A stretch of DNA of 6,877 bases, from positions 1-6,877 of the forward strand of contig JANWZG010000198.1 of NCBI GenBank assembly GCA_025054735.1, in the 5' to 3' direction. Source of the DNA: Cyanobacteriota bacterium (GTDB taxonomy: Bacteria; Cyanobacteriota; Cyanobacteriia; SKYG9). Both the position numbers and the translations under genes were made by a program. Positions 1 through 5,280 of the stretch are shown one piece after another. The first letter of the stretch is position 1, and every line of letters starts with the position of its first letter. The notes under the pieces were generated by a model. The model was not told the origin of the DNA and searched no databases. It worked only from the letters and a program-made list of their open reading frames with translations.

Positions 1-866
1 AGTCCAAAGGCTCCTGTCAGTAGAGGGGTCCACAGCCAATCTCCCCAAAGGGGGCGCAGGGCATTTTGTTGCAACAGGTTTTGAATCATGGTGGCGTGTA
101 GAATGACGCTACCCGTAGGAGGATAGGAATCAAACGGTGTGACCATGGAATCTAGACCAGTTGCAGTCACGCCAACCAACACAATTTTGGAGTGAAAGGC
201 TTGGGCAGGGACTTTTCCTTGAATGACATCGGCAAAGGAATAGGAGTGAGCACGGGATATGGGGCCAACCCAATTGACCCACAGGGGCTGATCTAGGGGT
301 GGCAAGGTAACGGGAGCCTTAACCAAGCTATAGACTTGCACGGCAGCGATCGATAGAGCAGGTTGACCGCGCAATTGAAGATCCACACACCGAACCAAAC
401 TATCAGCATCTGCTTGCTTCATCACATGACCTGTGGCAATTGCTGCCTCAGCTAAGGTGGGGACGGGCACCAGTGGAGCTCCTGTTTTGTCCCAGGCTTG
501 GGCTAAAACTACCTTGCCCTGTTGTGCCATGGCTGCTGCCAAAGAGCTATCGTCTGGGCTAGGCTCTGACCAAATCAGGTCAATTGCTACAACGCTGGCT
601 TCTGCACTAGACAATCTGTCCAGTAGCTGCACGTATCGCTGTCGAGACCACGGGAAACGTCCAAGCTGACGTATACTCTCATCATCGATCGTCACCAACA
701 CTAGGCGATCATCCCAAGCCGTGGCTCCCCGTAGTTGGAATAGCAACCGATAGACAAAATGCTCCAAGGGGCTAAAGCTGTCCATAGCTAGCATGATGGC
801 AATCACAAATGCCATTACCCCCCCTGGAAACCATCGCCAACCACCGTGACTGTAATGCTTTGTCAT
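1..866 (-). CDS. CHASE2-domain membrane sensor protein (partial, C-terminus outside window)
   Basis: The frame is open from an ATG at 866 to the window edge, giving 288 codons plus part of one more; the 3' end is missing. Residues 14-28 form a hydrophobic segment, probably the first membrane anchor. Residues about 30-275 match the CHASE2 extracytoplasmic sensor domain: DRLVLVTIDDESI followed by LGRFPWSRQRY (53-78), DLIWSEPSPDDSSLAAAMA (96-114), and KIVLVGVTATGLDSMVTPFD (227-246). The last visible residues (WLWTPLLTGAFGL) look like the start of the membrane helices that normally follow CHASE2. In this family those helices lead to a cytoplasmic output such as an adenylate/guanylate cyclase, histidine kinase or Ser/Thr kinase; which one is present here cannot be seen. 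The start overlaps the stop of the FecR gene in ATGA, so the two are almost certainly translated together. The sensed ligand is unknown. Confidence 0.9.
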   Translation of the reverse strand, partial: MTKHYSHGGWRWFPGGVMAFVIAIMLAMDSFSPLEHFVYRLLFQLRGATAWDDRLVLVTIDDESIRQLGRFPWSRQRYVQLLDRLSSAEASVVAIDLIWSEPSPDDSSLAAAMAQQGKVVLAQAWDKTGAPLVPVPTLAEAAIATGHVMKQADADSLVRCVDLQLRGQPALSIAAVQVYSLVKAPVTLPPLDQPLWVNWVGPISRAHSYSFADVIQGKVPAQAFHSKIVLVGVTATGLDSMVTPFDSYPPTGSVILHATMIQNLLQQNALRPLWGDWLWTPLLTGAFG

Positions 867-1795
867 AGACGCAAGGATAGACTGTGAACCTGTTGCCGAC
901 CCAGAGGCGTAATCACAGTAACTTGAAGCGTCGGTGATGACACGGCTGGCAGCGAGACACTGAACTGGCCAGTAGCGGTCGTAGTCTGAGGAACACCATT
1001 TACTAGCACAGTATTCACAGGATCAACATAACCGATAAACCGCACTCGGCGAATTCCATTCTGGACTTGCCGTTCCAGGTCGTACCGTAAAGCAGTGCTA
1101 TCTTGCAAGGGTACCGGAGGCTGTGGTTGTTGACCAGGAATCGTCAGAGTTTGTAGCCCCCCAGAGACCATAACCGTTTTTCCTTGGGCAGTCATCGTAA
1201 CCGCACCTTCTAAGGTAGCTAGTCCGGTTTTGCCGTCTGGCTGAACCGCGATGCCATATTCAGTGCCTCTCACGGCACTAACCCCCGCAGGTGTTTGCAA
1301 TTCCAGGCGTGAACCTTCATGGGTAAAACGCCGTACTTGTAGCCGTGCTTGCCCGTAATCGATGGCTAGACGAGTAATGCGGCCATTGTCAGGGGCTACC
1401 CCCAGCGAGCGTACTGTAACCTTGGTGCTTTCAGCTAGTTGAATAAACCCAATACCCGTGTCTACCTCTAGCATGGCTGTAGATGATTTGCCAGTTGTAA
1501 CACTATCTCCAACAGCTTGTAGACGATCGCCTTGGCGCACAGGGCGCGATCTCCCCTGCTGCCGATAGATAACAGTGCCTTGAGGTTGCCGCACTTTTAG
1601 CCAGCGATTAACACGCACGTTAATGGGCAGTCGAGCGATCGCGACTGTACCCAACAGTGTCATCAATGCGAGGCTAAGTGAACATAGTGCAACAGTTTGC
1701 GAGGGCAAGCACCGTATTAGCCAACTGTAATTCATGGAGATCTTGATTCTAAGACTAGAGAGTAGCTGCGATGATTCAGGTGAATGACAAATCAC
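863..1795 (-). CDS. FecR-domain protein, secreted or membrane-anchored
   Basis: A 310-residue protein when read from the GTG at 1795. Neither this GTG nor the in-frame ATG at 1735 (residue 21) has a clear Shine-Dalgarno sequence. The ATG gives a more normal signal sequence: short basic start (MNYSWLIR), then a hydrophobic core to about residue 54. It may therefore be the true start. Residues about 95-215 form the FecR domain, with GDSVTTGKSSTAMLEV, the family hallmark TPAGVSAVRGTEYGIAV (168-184) and LATLEGAVTM. A proline-rich linker (PGQQPQPPVP) follows. Residues about 250-310 (FIGYVDPVNTVLVNG, ATGQFSVSL) look like a small bacterial Ig-like beta-sandwich. Classical FecR proteins are anti-sigma regulators of iron uptake. 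No sigma factor or TonB receptor lies nearby, so that role is unlikely here. The ATGA overlap with the CHASE2 gene suggests an extracytoplasmic partner or ligand-binding accessory of that sensor; this is inference. Confidence 0.88.
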   Translation of the reverse strand: MICHSPESSQLLSSLRIKISMNYSWLIRCLPSQTVALCSLSLALMTLLGTVAIARLPINVRVNRWLKVRQPQGTVIYRQQGRSRPVRQGDRLQAVGDSVTTGKSSTAMLEVDTGIGFIQLAESTKVTVRSLGVAPDNGRITRLAIDYGQARLQVRRFTHEGSRLELQTPAGVSAVRGTEYGIAVQPDGKTGLATLEGAVTMTAQGKTVMVSGGLQTLTIPGQQPQPPVPLQDSTALRYDLERQVQNGIRRVRFIGYVDPVNTVLVNGVPQTTTATGQFSVSLPAVSSPTLQVTVITPLGRQQVHSLSLRL

Positions 1796-1856
1796 TCAAT
1801 CAAATTATTGACAAACCAAGAGTAATGCTAACAATGATGTCGGTAATAGTGTGTGG

Positions 1857-1873
1857 ATACTTAACGTAAGTAT
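1857..1873. promoter_or_regulatory. 17-bp inverted repeat upstream of the FecR-CHASE2 pair
   Basis: ATACTTA-ACG-TAAGTAT is a perfect inverted repeat with 7-bp arms and a 3-bp spacer. It sits in the 144-bp gap upstream of the FecR gene, 61 bp before its GTG and 121 bp before the alternative ATG. Its size suits a dimeric DNA-binding regulator, and the arms are too AT-rich to act as a terminator. No convincing -35/-10 pair was found beside it. An operator role is inference from position and symmetry only. Confidence 0.3.
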
Positions 1874-1939
1874 GTGAATATTTAGACCACTGCTTTATGC
1901 TATGGTGACTTGACAGGCCAGAATATAGTTTATCCGTAC

Positions 1940-3103
1940 TTAAGATATTGCGTAAGAAGTAGCAATTAAGTTGTCGGCAATCTCAGCATCAACAGGTCGA
2001 GAGAAAAAATAGCCCTGCACTCGTGTACAACCCAGTTGCTTGAGGCTGATTAAGTCACTGACTAGTTCTACCCCCTCAGCAATCACATCTAAATCCAGCG
2101 TAGAAGCCAGGTGGACGATCGCCTCACTTAACGCCCATAACTGCTTTTGTACAAACACGCGATCGATCTTGAGGCCATCAATAGGCAGGTTTTGCAACTG
2201 CGCCAATGAGGCATATCGCGTGCCAAAATCGTCAATGTAGAGTTGAATGCCAATTGCCTTGAGCTTAGCCAGCACAGCAACAGCACGGTGATAGTCTTCA
2301 ATTAAAACACTCTCAGTAATCTCTAACTTGAGGGTATTTGGCTGAATGCCTGTCTCTGTGATAATGCGTTGCAACTCACACACTAATGTTGGATTCTGGA
2401 GTTGTACTGCTGACAGGTTAAGACTCATCGTCAACGGATCCTCTATCGGAAAAGCTTGCTGCCAACGAGCTAGTTGCTCACATCCTTGTTGCAATACCCA
2501 CAACCCTAGTTCATGGATAAAGCCTGTCTGTTCAGCGATCGTAATGAAAACACTGGGAGGGATAATCCCCTGGTTTCGATGATGCCAGCGTAGCAACCCC
2601 TCAAATCCAATAACATGCCCTGTACTGATAGAGATAATAGGCTGATAAACTAACTGCATTTCTTGCCGTGCGAGGGCTTGGTGCAGGTCATTCTCTAGCT
2701 GCAATTTCTTGATAGTCTCTTCAGAAAAAACGATCAATGACGAATTCGGTTGCTTTTCGATCGCATTGGCTAAGCGCACTAAGCGTTCACTGTTGCTGAG
2801 GGCAATCCCCAACAATCGTTGTCCCTCTTGCGTTAATGCTCCATACTTGGGATTTGCGAGTAGGTGTAACACTGCTTGAATAGATGTCAACGGTGTTCGC
2901 AATTCGTGGGAAATGAATAGGGCCGCATTACTCACTACTGTTGTATGGTTCACTGAACTATCGGTGGATAACTGAGCAACCATATCGCCTGTTGGAGAGA
3001 TTGTGGATGTAACATCCTGGTTGCTGACAAATGGTGTTGCCATATTTATGTGATGAACCCCTGTAGTAATTAGTTGATAGATTGCATCGAGAAGTACCGC
3101 CAC
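1940..3103 (-). CDS. HisKA-EAL protein: probable cyclic-di-GMP phosphodiesterase
   Basis: A 387-residue soluble protein with no membrane segment. Residues 1-55 are unassigned. Residues about 60-118 are a histidine-kinase dimerisation/phosphoacceptor (HisKA) segment with the H-box FISHELRTPLTSI; the expected phosphorylated residue is H66. No ATPase domain follows. Instead residues about 135-383 are a full EAL domain, which cleaves cyclic-di-GMP to pGpG. The family's metal and catalytic positions are present: E168 in EGLLRW (Gly instead of the usual Ala of EAL), N229 in NLSAVQL, E261 in EITES, D291-D292 in DDFGTRY, K312 in LKIDR, E343 in IAEGVE and Q363 in VQGYFFSRP. R296 replaces the Gly usual after DDFGT. 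Activity is therefore likely but not certain. The longest frame starts with GTG at 3103; ATG codons at 3043 (residue 21) and 2983 (residue 41) are alternatives, and none has a strong Shine-Dalgarno sequence. The gene appears to stand alone. Confidence 0.9.
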   Translation of the reverse strand: MAVLLDAIYQLITTGVHHINMATPFVSNQDVTSTISPTGDMVAQLSTDSSVNHTTVVSNAALFISHELRTPLTSIQAVLHLLANPKYGALTQEGQRLLGIALSNSERLVRLANAIEKQPNSSLIVFSEETIKKLQLENDLHQALARQEMQLVYQPIISISTGHVIGFEGLLRWHHRNQGIIPPSVFITIAEQTGFIHELGLWVLQQGCEQLARWQQAFPIEDPLTMSLNLSAVQLQNPTLVCELQRIITETGIQPNTLKLEITESVLIEDYHRAVAVLAKLKAIGIQLYIDDFGTRYASLAQLQNLPIDGLKIDRVFVQKQLWALSEAIVHLASTLDLDVIAEGVELVSDLISLKQLGCTRVQGYFFSRPVDAEIADNLIATSYAIS

Positions 3104-3602
3104 GATGCTTCAGCTAGGGTTTACGATCAGTTCCCTAGATGCTGATGACATAATTAACGGAGTCTTGAAGCTCCTATTTCCTCATAGGAAAAAAATTCGG
3201 GGTGAACCTATGGGCAATCTGCAAATAGAGAATTGGGTGTAAACGAATAACACTCGCAGTAGGCATAGAAGCCACAGACTACCCAGTGTCTAGTTGCACC
3301 GTAGGACGATCGAAGGACTGGCTCTAACGTAAACGTAACCATCTAGCTAAGCAGTTAGAGGGTATGCCTACCACTACAGAAGAGGTAACCTCCGTAATTC
3401 CTGCTTAACCTGCTACCTAGTTGACCACCACCTATTTGGGAACACACGCTTGGTAGCGATAAAAGATGGCGTTCTTACGAGGGGGCCATACCCTTTCAAT
3501 CCCCAATGGCATCATTACTTCTCTATCACTACCCACATGCTCAACTGAGGAGAACATGATCGACCTATCTCTCAAGAGACACAATCCTTAGTGATCGTTG
3601 GC
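3104..3602. other. Intergenic stretch with short inverted repeats, no gene seen
   Basis: About 500 bp with no coding frame of convincing length or composition and no tRNA-like fold recognised. It holds several short symmetries. TTTCCT-CAT-AGGAAA lies at 3177-3191 followed by an A-run, and a near-palindrome GGAGTCTTGAAGCTCC lies at 3159-3174; both are upstream of the EAL gene. CTCTAAC (3322-3328) pairs with GTTAGAG (3354-3360), and GAGGT-A-ACCTC lies at 3382-3392. The region must contain the 3' end of the small two-gene transcript and the promoter of the EAL gene, but neither signal could be fixed. Confidence 0.5.
3177..3191. repeat. Perfect 6-bp inverted repeat upstream of the HisKA-EAL gene
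   Basis: TTTCCT-CAT-AGGAAA lies 74 bp upstream of the GTG start. It is followed on the plus strand by As, not Ts, and preceded on the minus strand by a T-run, so it does not have terminator layout for either strand. It could be an operator or a 5'-leader hairpin of the EAL transcript, or be chance. Confidence 0.25.
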
Positions 3603-3950
3603 TTAGAAGAGAAGTTGAAAGATGCGTTCCTCTAGCCGAGCTAACTCTTGTTCATGGCTAGAGTAGAGTCCTGTTTGGGACTTTAGAGTTTTATGTAATG
3701 CCACCAAATCCTCAAGCTGCTGTACAACTAGCAAAACATCAATTTCGTCTGGGTAAAGGGCTTGCAGCCTAGAGTCTAGATCCATCACGTCGTTAAATGT
3801 GCCTGCTGCGAGTCCCACTCTGAACAGAACAGAGTTTTTAACCTCATCACTAGCATTTTGGAACAACTTCCGGATGTAGTAGGTAGTTGTTGGTGTAAGC
3901 TTGATTTCAGGTTTTGCAGGTTGTGGTTGATGTAGATTTACCATGTTCAT
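3603..3950 (-). CDS. Small protein of unknown function, second gene of a two-gene unit
   Basis: Not recognised as any named family. The protein has 115 residues from the ATG at 3950. I chose this start because AAGGG (3961-3965) lies 10 bases upstream as a Shine-Dalgarno sequence. The frame could extend to a TTG at 3968, which overlaps the stop of the preceding gene and adds six residues. It looks soluble and mostly helical. A polar, proline-containing N-terminus (NLHQPQPAKPEIKLTPTT) is followed by an amphipathic body and an acidic stretch (LYPDEIDVLLVVQQLEDLV). The end is charged and could form a coiled coil (EQELARLEERIFQLLF). No signal peptide, membrane segment, metal-binding cysteines or catalytic motif is visible. 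Close spacing after the upstream gene argues for one transcript and a related role. HIP1-like sites in the upstream partner suggest long residence in the genome. A toxin-antitoxin or phage origin cannot be excluded. Confidence 0.7.
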   Translation of the reverse strand: MNMVNLHQPQPAKPEIKLTPTTTYYIRKLFQNASDEVKNSVLFRVGLAAGTFNDVMDLDSRLQALYPDEIDVLLVVQQLEDLVALHKTLKSQTGLYSSHEQELARLEERIFQLLF

Positions 3951-3964
3951 GACACTATTACCCT

Positions 3965-4291
3965 TCAATTGTCTAATTCAGGACTGTTAATAACGGCTTG
4001 CCTTGCAGCCAGCGATCGTAAGCCAACCCAAACTGCATACGAGCTGCTAGATACTGTTATGCAAGTATCAAGAGCATTCATTGAACACTCATTAGCCACT
4101 TCGTATGCCCTTAAGCGATCGAATCGTTCGTATTCCTCTACCAATGCATAAAGTTCGTGATTGTACGACATGCCCTGTTGAATGCCATCTTGCCAGTAGT
4201 GAAATCGTGTAACTAGTTGCTCATTAATCACACGAGGCTGCCCGCGCCCTACGACATCTCGCTTTATAGCAACATCACTGTATGCATTCAA
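3965..4291 (-). CDS. Small protein of unknown function with a TTG start, first gene of a two-gene unit
   Basis: Not recognised as any named family. The protein has 108 residues. There is no in-frame ATG or GTG at the front; TTG at 4291 is chosen because AGGAGGT sits 8 bases upstream, an almost ideal ribosome binding site. The sequence appears soluble. An N-terminal segment (RGQPRVINEQLVTRFHYWQ) contains aromatic residues, followed by an acidic helix (YNHELYALVEEYERFDRLRA). The C-terminal part carries two cysteines (C69, C77) and a Ser-rich turn (TVSSSSYAVWVGLRSLAAR). No known catalytic motif is visible. The frame contains CGATCG sites near 4013 and 4114, as expected of a resident cyanobacterial gene. 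The next gene begins at the stop of this one or 14 bases after it, so the two are probably co-transcribed. No regulator, transposase or phage gene lies beside them to suggest a role. Confidence 0.68.
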   Translation of the reverse strand: MNAYSDVAIKRDVVGRGQPRVINEQLVTRFHYWQDGIQQGMSYNHELYALVEEYERFDRLRAYEVANECSMNALDTCITVSSSSYAVWVGLRSLAARQAVINSPELDN

Positions 4292-4299
4292 TTACAAAG

Positions 4300-4306
4300 A
4301 CCTCCT
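4300..4306 (-). promoter_or_regulatory. Strong ribosome binding site that sets a TTG start
   Basis: The minus strand reads AGGAGGT, complementary to the 16S rRNA 3' end, followed by 8 bases and then TTG at 4291. It is the clearest Shine-Dalgarno sequence of any gene in the window and is the main reason to accept the small gene downstream as real and its TTG as the start. Confidence 0.75.
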
Positions 4307-4308
4307 GA

Positions 4309-4504
4309 CACTAAGGGGGAACTTAGCACTCGATCAACGAACCAGACCTTAAATCAGGTATGGAACGTCAACAGAGTTGTATGGTCAATGCAGTCCCTGC
4401 TAGTACGGCTTGACTACTAAAACCTAAAGCACGTCCTAATCGACCTACTATTGGTTAGTCAAATGATTGGTCAAAGTGCACGAGTTATTTAACTAATACC
4501 CTTA
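4309..4504. other. Upstream region of the two-gene unit, probable promoter zone
   Basis: No coding sequence is supported. This stretch should carry the promoter for the two small genes. On the minus strand TTGACC and TTGACG hexamers occur, but neither has a convincing -10 box at normal spacing, so no promoter is called. An imperfect direct repeat (ATTGGTTAGTCAAA then ATTGGTCAAA) lies around 4450-4475. Nothing else was seen. Confidence 0.35.
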
Positions 4505-4546
4505 CTATTTGAACAGTACCAATCAAATGTGGCTTTCTTGTGGACA
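4505..4546. repeat. 42-bp direct repeat, copy 1
   Basis: This segment begins CTATTTGAACAGTACCAATC and ends TTGTGGACA. By hand alignment it matches 37 of 42 bases, without gaps, to copy 2 at 4798-4839. The two copies are in the same orientation, 293 bp apart. The conserved core is CAATCAAATGTGGC. It may be part of a dispersed genomic repeat or the trace of a duplication; no function is assigned. Confidence 0.65.
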
Positions 4547-4642
4547 AGAGCTTTGATGTTTATGCCGTCAAATACCTCCTTCCTAGCTAGTTAACTGCAA
4601 TGAGGTTGCCTTAATACCAAGGCTCACAACCAGCTACACAGT

Positions 4643-4672
4643 TTTGACTGTCTTTAGTGAAGATTGAAGCCC
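4643..4672. repeat. Hairpin-type dispersed repeat, diverged copy
   Basis: This segment, containing TCTTTAGTGAAGATTGAAG, aligns over 30 bases without gaps to 5018-5047 with about six mismatches. Here the internal symmetry has decayed; in the other copy the hairpin is intact. It directly follows the end of the possible coding debris on the minus strand. Confidence 0.5.
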
Positions 4673-4840
4673 TCACCAAATGTGATGCGTAGTAGTGATG
4701 CAAGCACCTGATATAGCTCCTTCAATTCCAAATCTTTGTAGCTCTGGGTTAATGTGCTTTCGAGCTGGTGAGTATGGATTGAAGTTGATGCCAACCACTA
4801 TTTGCACTGTATCAATCAAATGTGGCATTATTGTGGACAT
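4654..4840 (-). pseudogene. Possible coding debris in two overlapping frames, doubtful
   Basis: Two minus-strand frames are open here and cannot both be real. One runs from ATG at 4840 to a stop at 4673 (55 residues, beginning MSTIMPHLIDTVQIVVG). The other runs from TTG at 4794 to a TAA at 4654 (46 residues) and contains a helix-like stretch, DLELKELYQVLASLLRITFG. The second has more protein-like composition. Neither has a Shine-Dalgarno sequence. The interval overlaps one of the 42-bp direct repeats and ends in the hairpin repeat. It may be a gene remnant, perhaps of an accessory nuclease or transposon, or a non-coding repeat that happens to stay open. Confidence 0.22.
4798..4839. repeat. 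42-bp direct repeat, copy 2
   Basis: This segment begins CTATTTGCACTGTATCAATC and ends TTGTGGACA; it is 37/42 identical to 4505-4546 in the same orientation. The five differences are scattered, so the copies separated some time ago. The copy lies inside the possible coding debris on the minus strand. Confidence 0.65.
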
Positions 4841-4875
4841 TGCTTGCAGCGAGTAGCGGTCCTATCCAGCAGTCT

Positions 4876-5010
4876 CTAGGAAGGAGCAATATCATCAGGA
4901 TTAATGCCAATCGACGTTAGGTACGCAGCTAACTGTTCAGCTCGACGGTGCTCCTGTTCAGCTCGACGGCGTTCCTGTTCGGCCCGTTGCTGTGCTAGCT
5001 CTATGCTATG
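4876..5010 (-). pseudogene. Orphan C-terminal tail of a Uma2-family endonuclease
   Basis: The minus strand reads IELAQQRAEQ, then heptads ERRRAEQ and EHRRAEQ, then LAAYLTSIGINPDDIAPS and a TAG at 4876-4878. A charged RAEQ-type coiled coil followed by an L-x-x-x-G-I-x-P-D-x-I ending is the usual C-terminus of cyanobacterial Uma2 (DUF820, PD-(D/E)XK nuclease fold) proteins, which are normally around 200-250 residues. Here only about 44 residues remain. The frame reads straight into the hairpin repeat at 5019-5047, and no nuclease core is found further upstream, so the catalytic part has been lost. The remnant has no plausible start codon with a ribosome binding site. It is very unlikely to be expressed as a functional protein. 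Confidence 0.65.
4933..4995. repeat. Three tandem 21-bp units within the Uma2 tail
   Basis: Units begin with CTGTTC at 4933, 4954 and 4975. The first two are nearly identical (CTGTTCAGCTCGACGG then variable bases); the third has diverged (CTGTTCGGCCCGTTG). Each encodes one RAEQ-containing heptad on the minus strand. Length variation by whole heptads is expected in such coiled-coil tails. Confidence 0.7.
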
Positions 5011-5018
5011 GCTACAGA

Positions 5019-5047
5019 CAGTCCTTAGTAAGGACTGAAGTCCTCAC
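5019..5047. repeat. Hairpin-type dispersed repeat, intact copy
   Basis: CAGTCCTT-AGT-AAGGACTG (5019-5037) is a perfect inverted repeat with 8-bp arms. It is followed by AAGTCCTCAC, whose AGTCC can pair with the GGACT just before it in an alternative fold. The same element, diverged, lies at 4643-4672. From general knowledge, short hairpin repeats of this appearance are scattered between genes in filamentous cyanobacteria. It abuts the truncated end of the Uma2 remnant, so it may mark the break point. No T-run follows on either strand, which makes a terminator unlikely. Confidence 0.6.
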
Positions 5048-5251
5048 GACCAACTAAGGGGGTATGTATCTAGTTTTGGGAGAATTGGTAGTACCTTGTA
5101 GAAATCGATGTTGCTGACAGTACAGCTACGATAGCATTTGGAGCGCGGCTATTCTCATGAGTAGGTCAACCTATGCACACGCACTGCCGTAGAGAGTCGT
5201 GGTTTTTATGGTAACGGGTGTGTGGTGCCCAGAGTCAACAGCCCACAGGCA
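5048..5251. other. Intergenic stretch downstream of pgi, nothing recognised
   Basis: About 200 bp between the hairpin repeat and the end of pgi. No coding frame, RNA gene or promoter could be supported. A short T-run on the plus strand near 5202-5206 is not preceded by a convincing stem. Confidence 0.4.
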
Positions 5252-5266
5252 GTAGCTATTAGCTAC
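5252..5266 (-). terminator. Small hairpin just after pgi, weak terminator candidate
   Basis: GTAGCT-ATT-AGCTAC is a perfect inverted repeat with 6-bp arms, starting 14 bases after the pgi stop codon. The stem can be lengthened by two G-C pairs across one bulged base. No U-run follows on the pgi transcript, so it is not a canonical Rho-independent terminator; it may instead protect the mRNA 3' end. Confidence 0.3.
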
Positions 5267-5280
5267 GCACTATCGTTCAT

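Noticed and set aside
433..669. Plus-strand open frame of 78 codons
   Set aside because: It lies antisense inside the CHASE2 gene, whose minus-strand frame gives a clear domain match; the plus-strand peptide has no recognisable feature.
863..1795. FecR as an anti-sigma factor for ferric citrate uptake
   Set aside because: No FecI-type sigma factor or TonB-dependent receptor is adjacent, and the protein carries a C-terminal Ig-like module and is coupled to CHASE2 instead.
2040..2582. Plus-strand open frames at 2040-2240 and 2346-2582
   Set aside because: Both are antisense shadows of the EAL domain coding sequence.
3109..3154. A 13-codon open frame (beginning MSSASRELIV) just upstream of the EAL gene, as a possible leader peptide
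   Set aside because: No Shine-Dalgarno sequence lies at usable distance and there is no codon run that would suggest attenuation.
3177..3195. Hairpin TTTCCT-CAT-AGGAAA plus A-run as a terminator
   Set aside because: The T-run precedes the stem on the minus strand and the plus strand has As after it, so the layout is wrong for both directions.
3969..4420. Plus-strand open frames at 3969-4151 and 4217-4420
   Set aside because: They mostly overlap the small TTG-start gene antisense, have no ribosome binding site, and their peptides have low-quality composition.
4574..4584. Strong Shine-Dalgarno-like AGGAAGGAGGT on the minus strand
   Set aside because: The only nearby start (TTG) runs into a stop after three codons, so no gene is served.
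4505..5047. CRISPR array
   Set aside because: The repeats occur only twice each, with unequal long spacing and differing repeat types; no cas gene is present.
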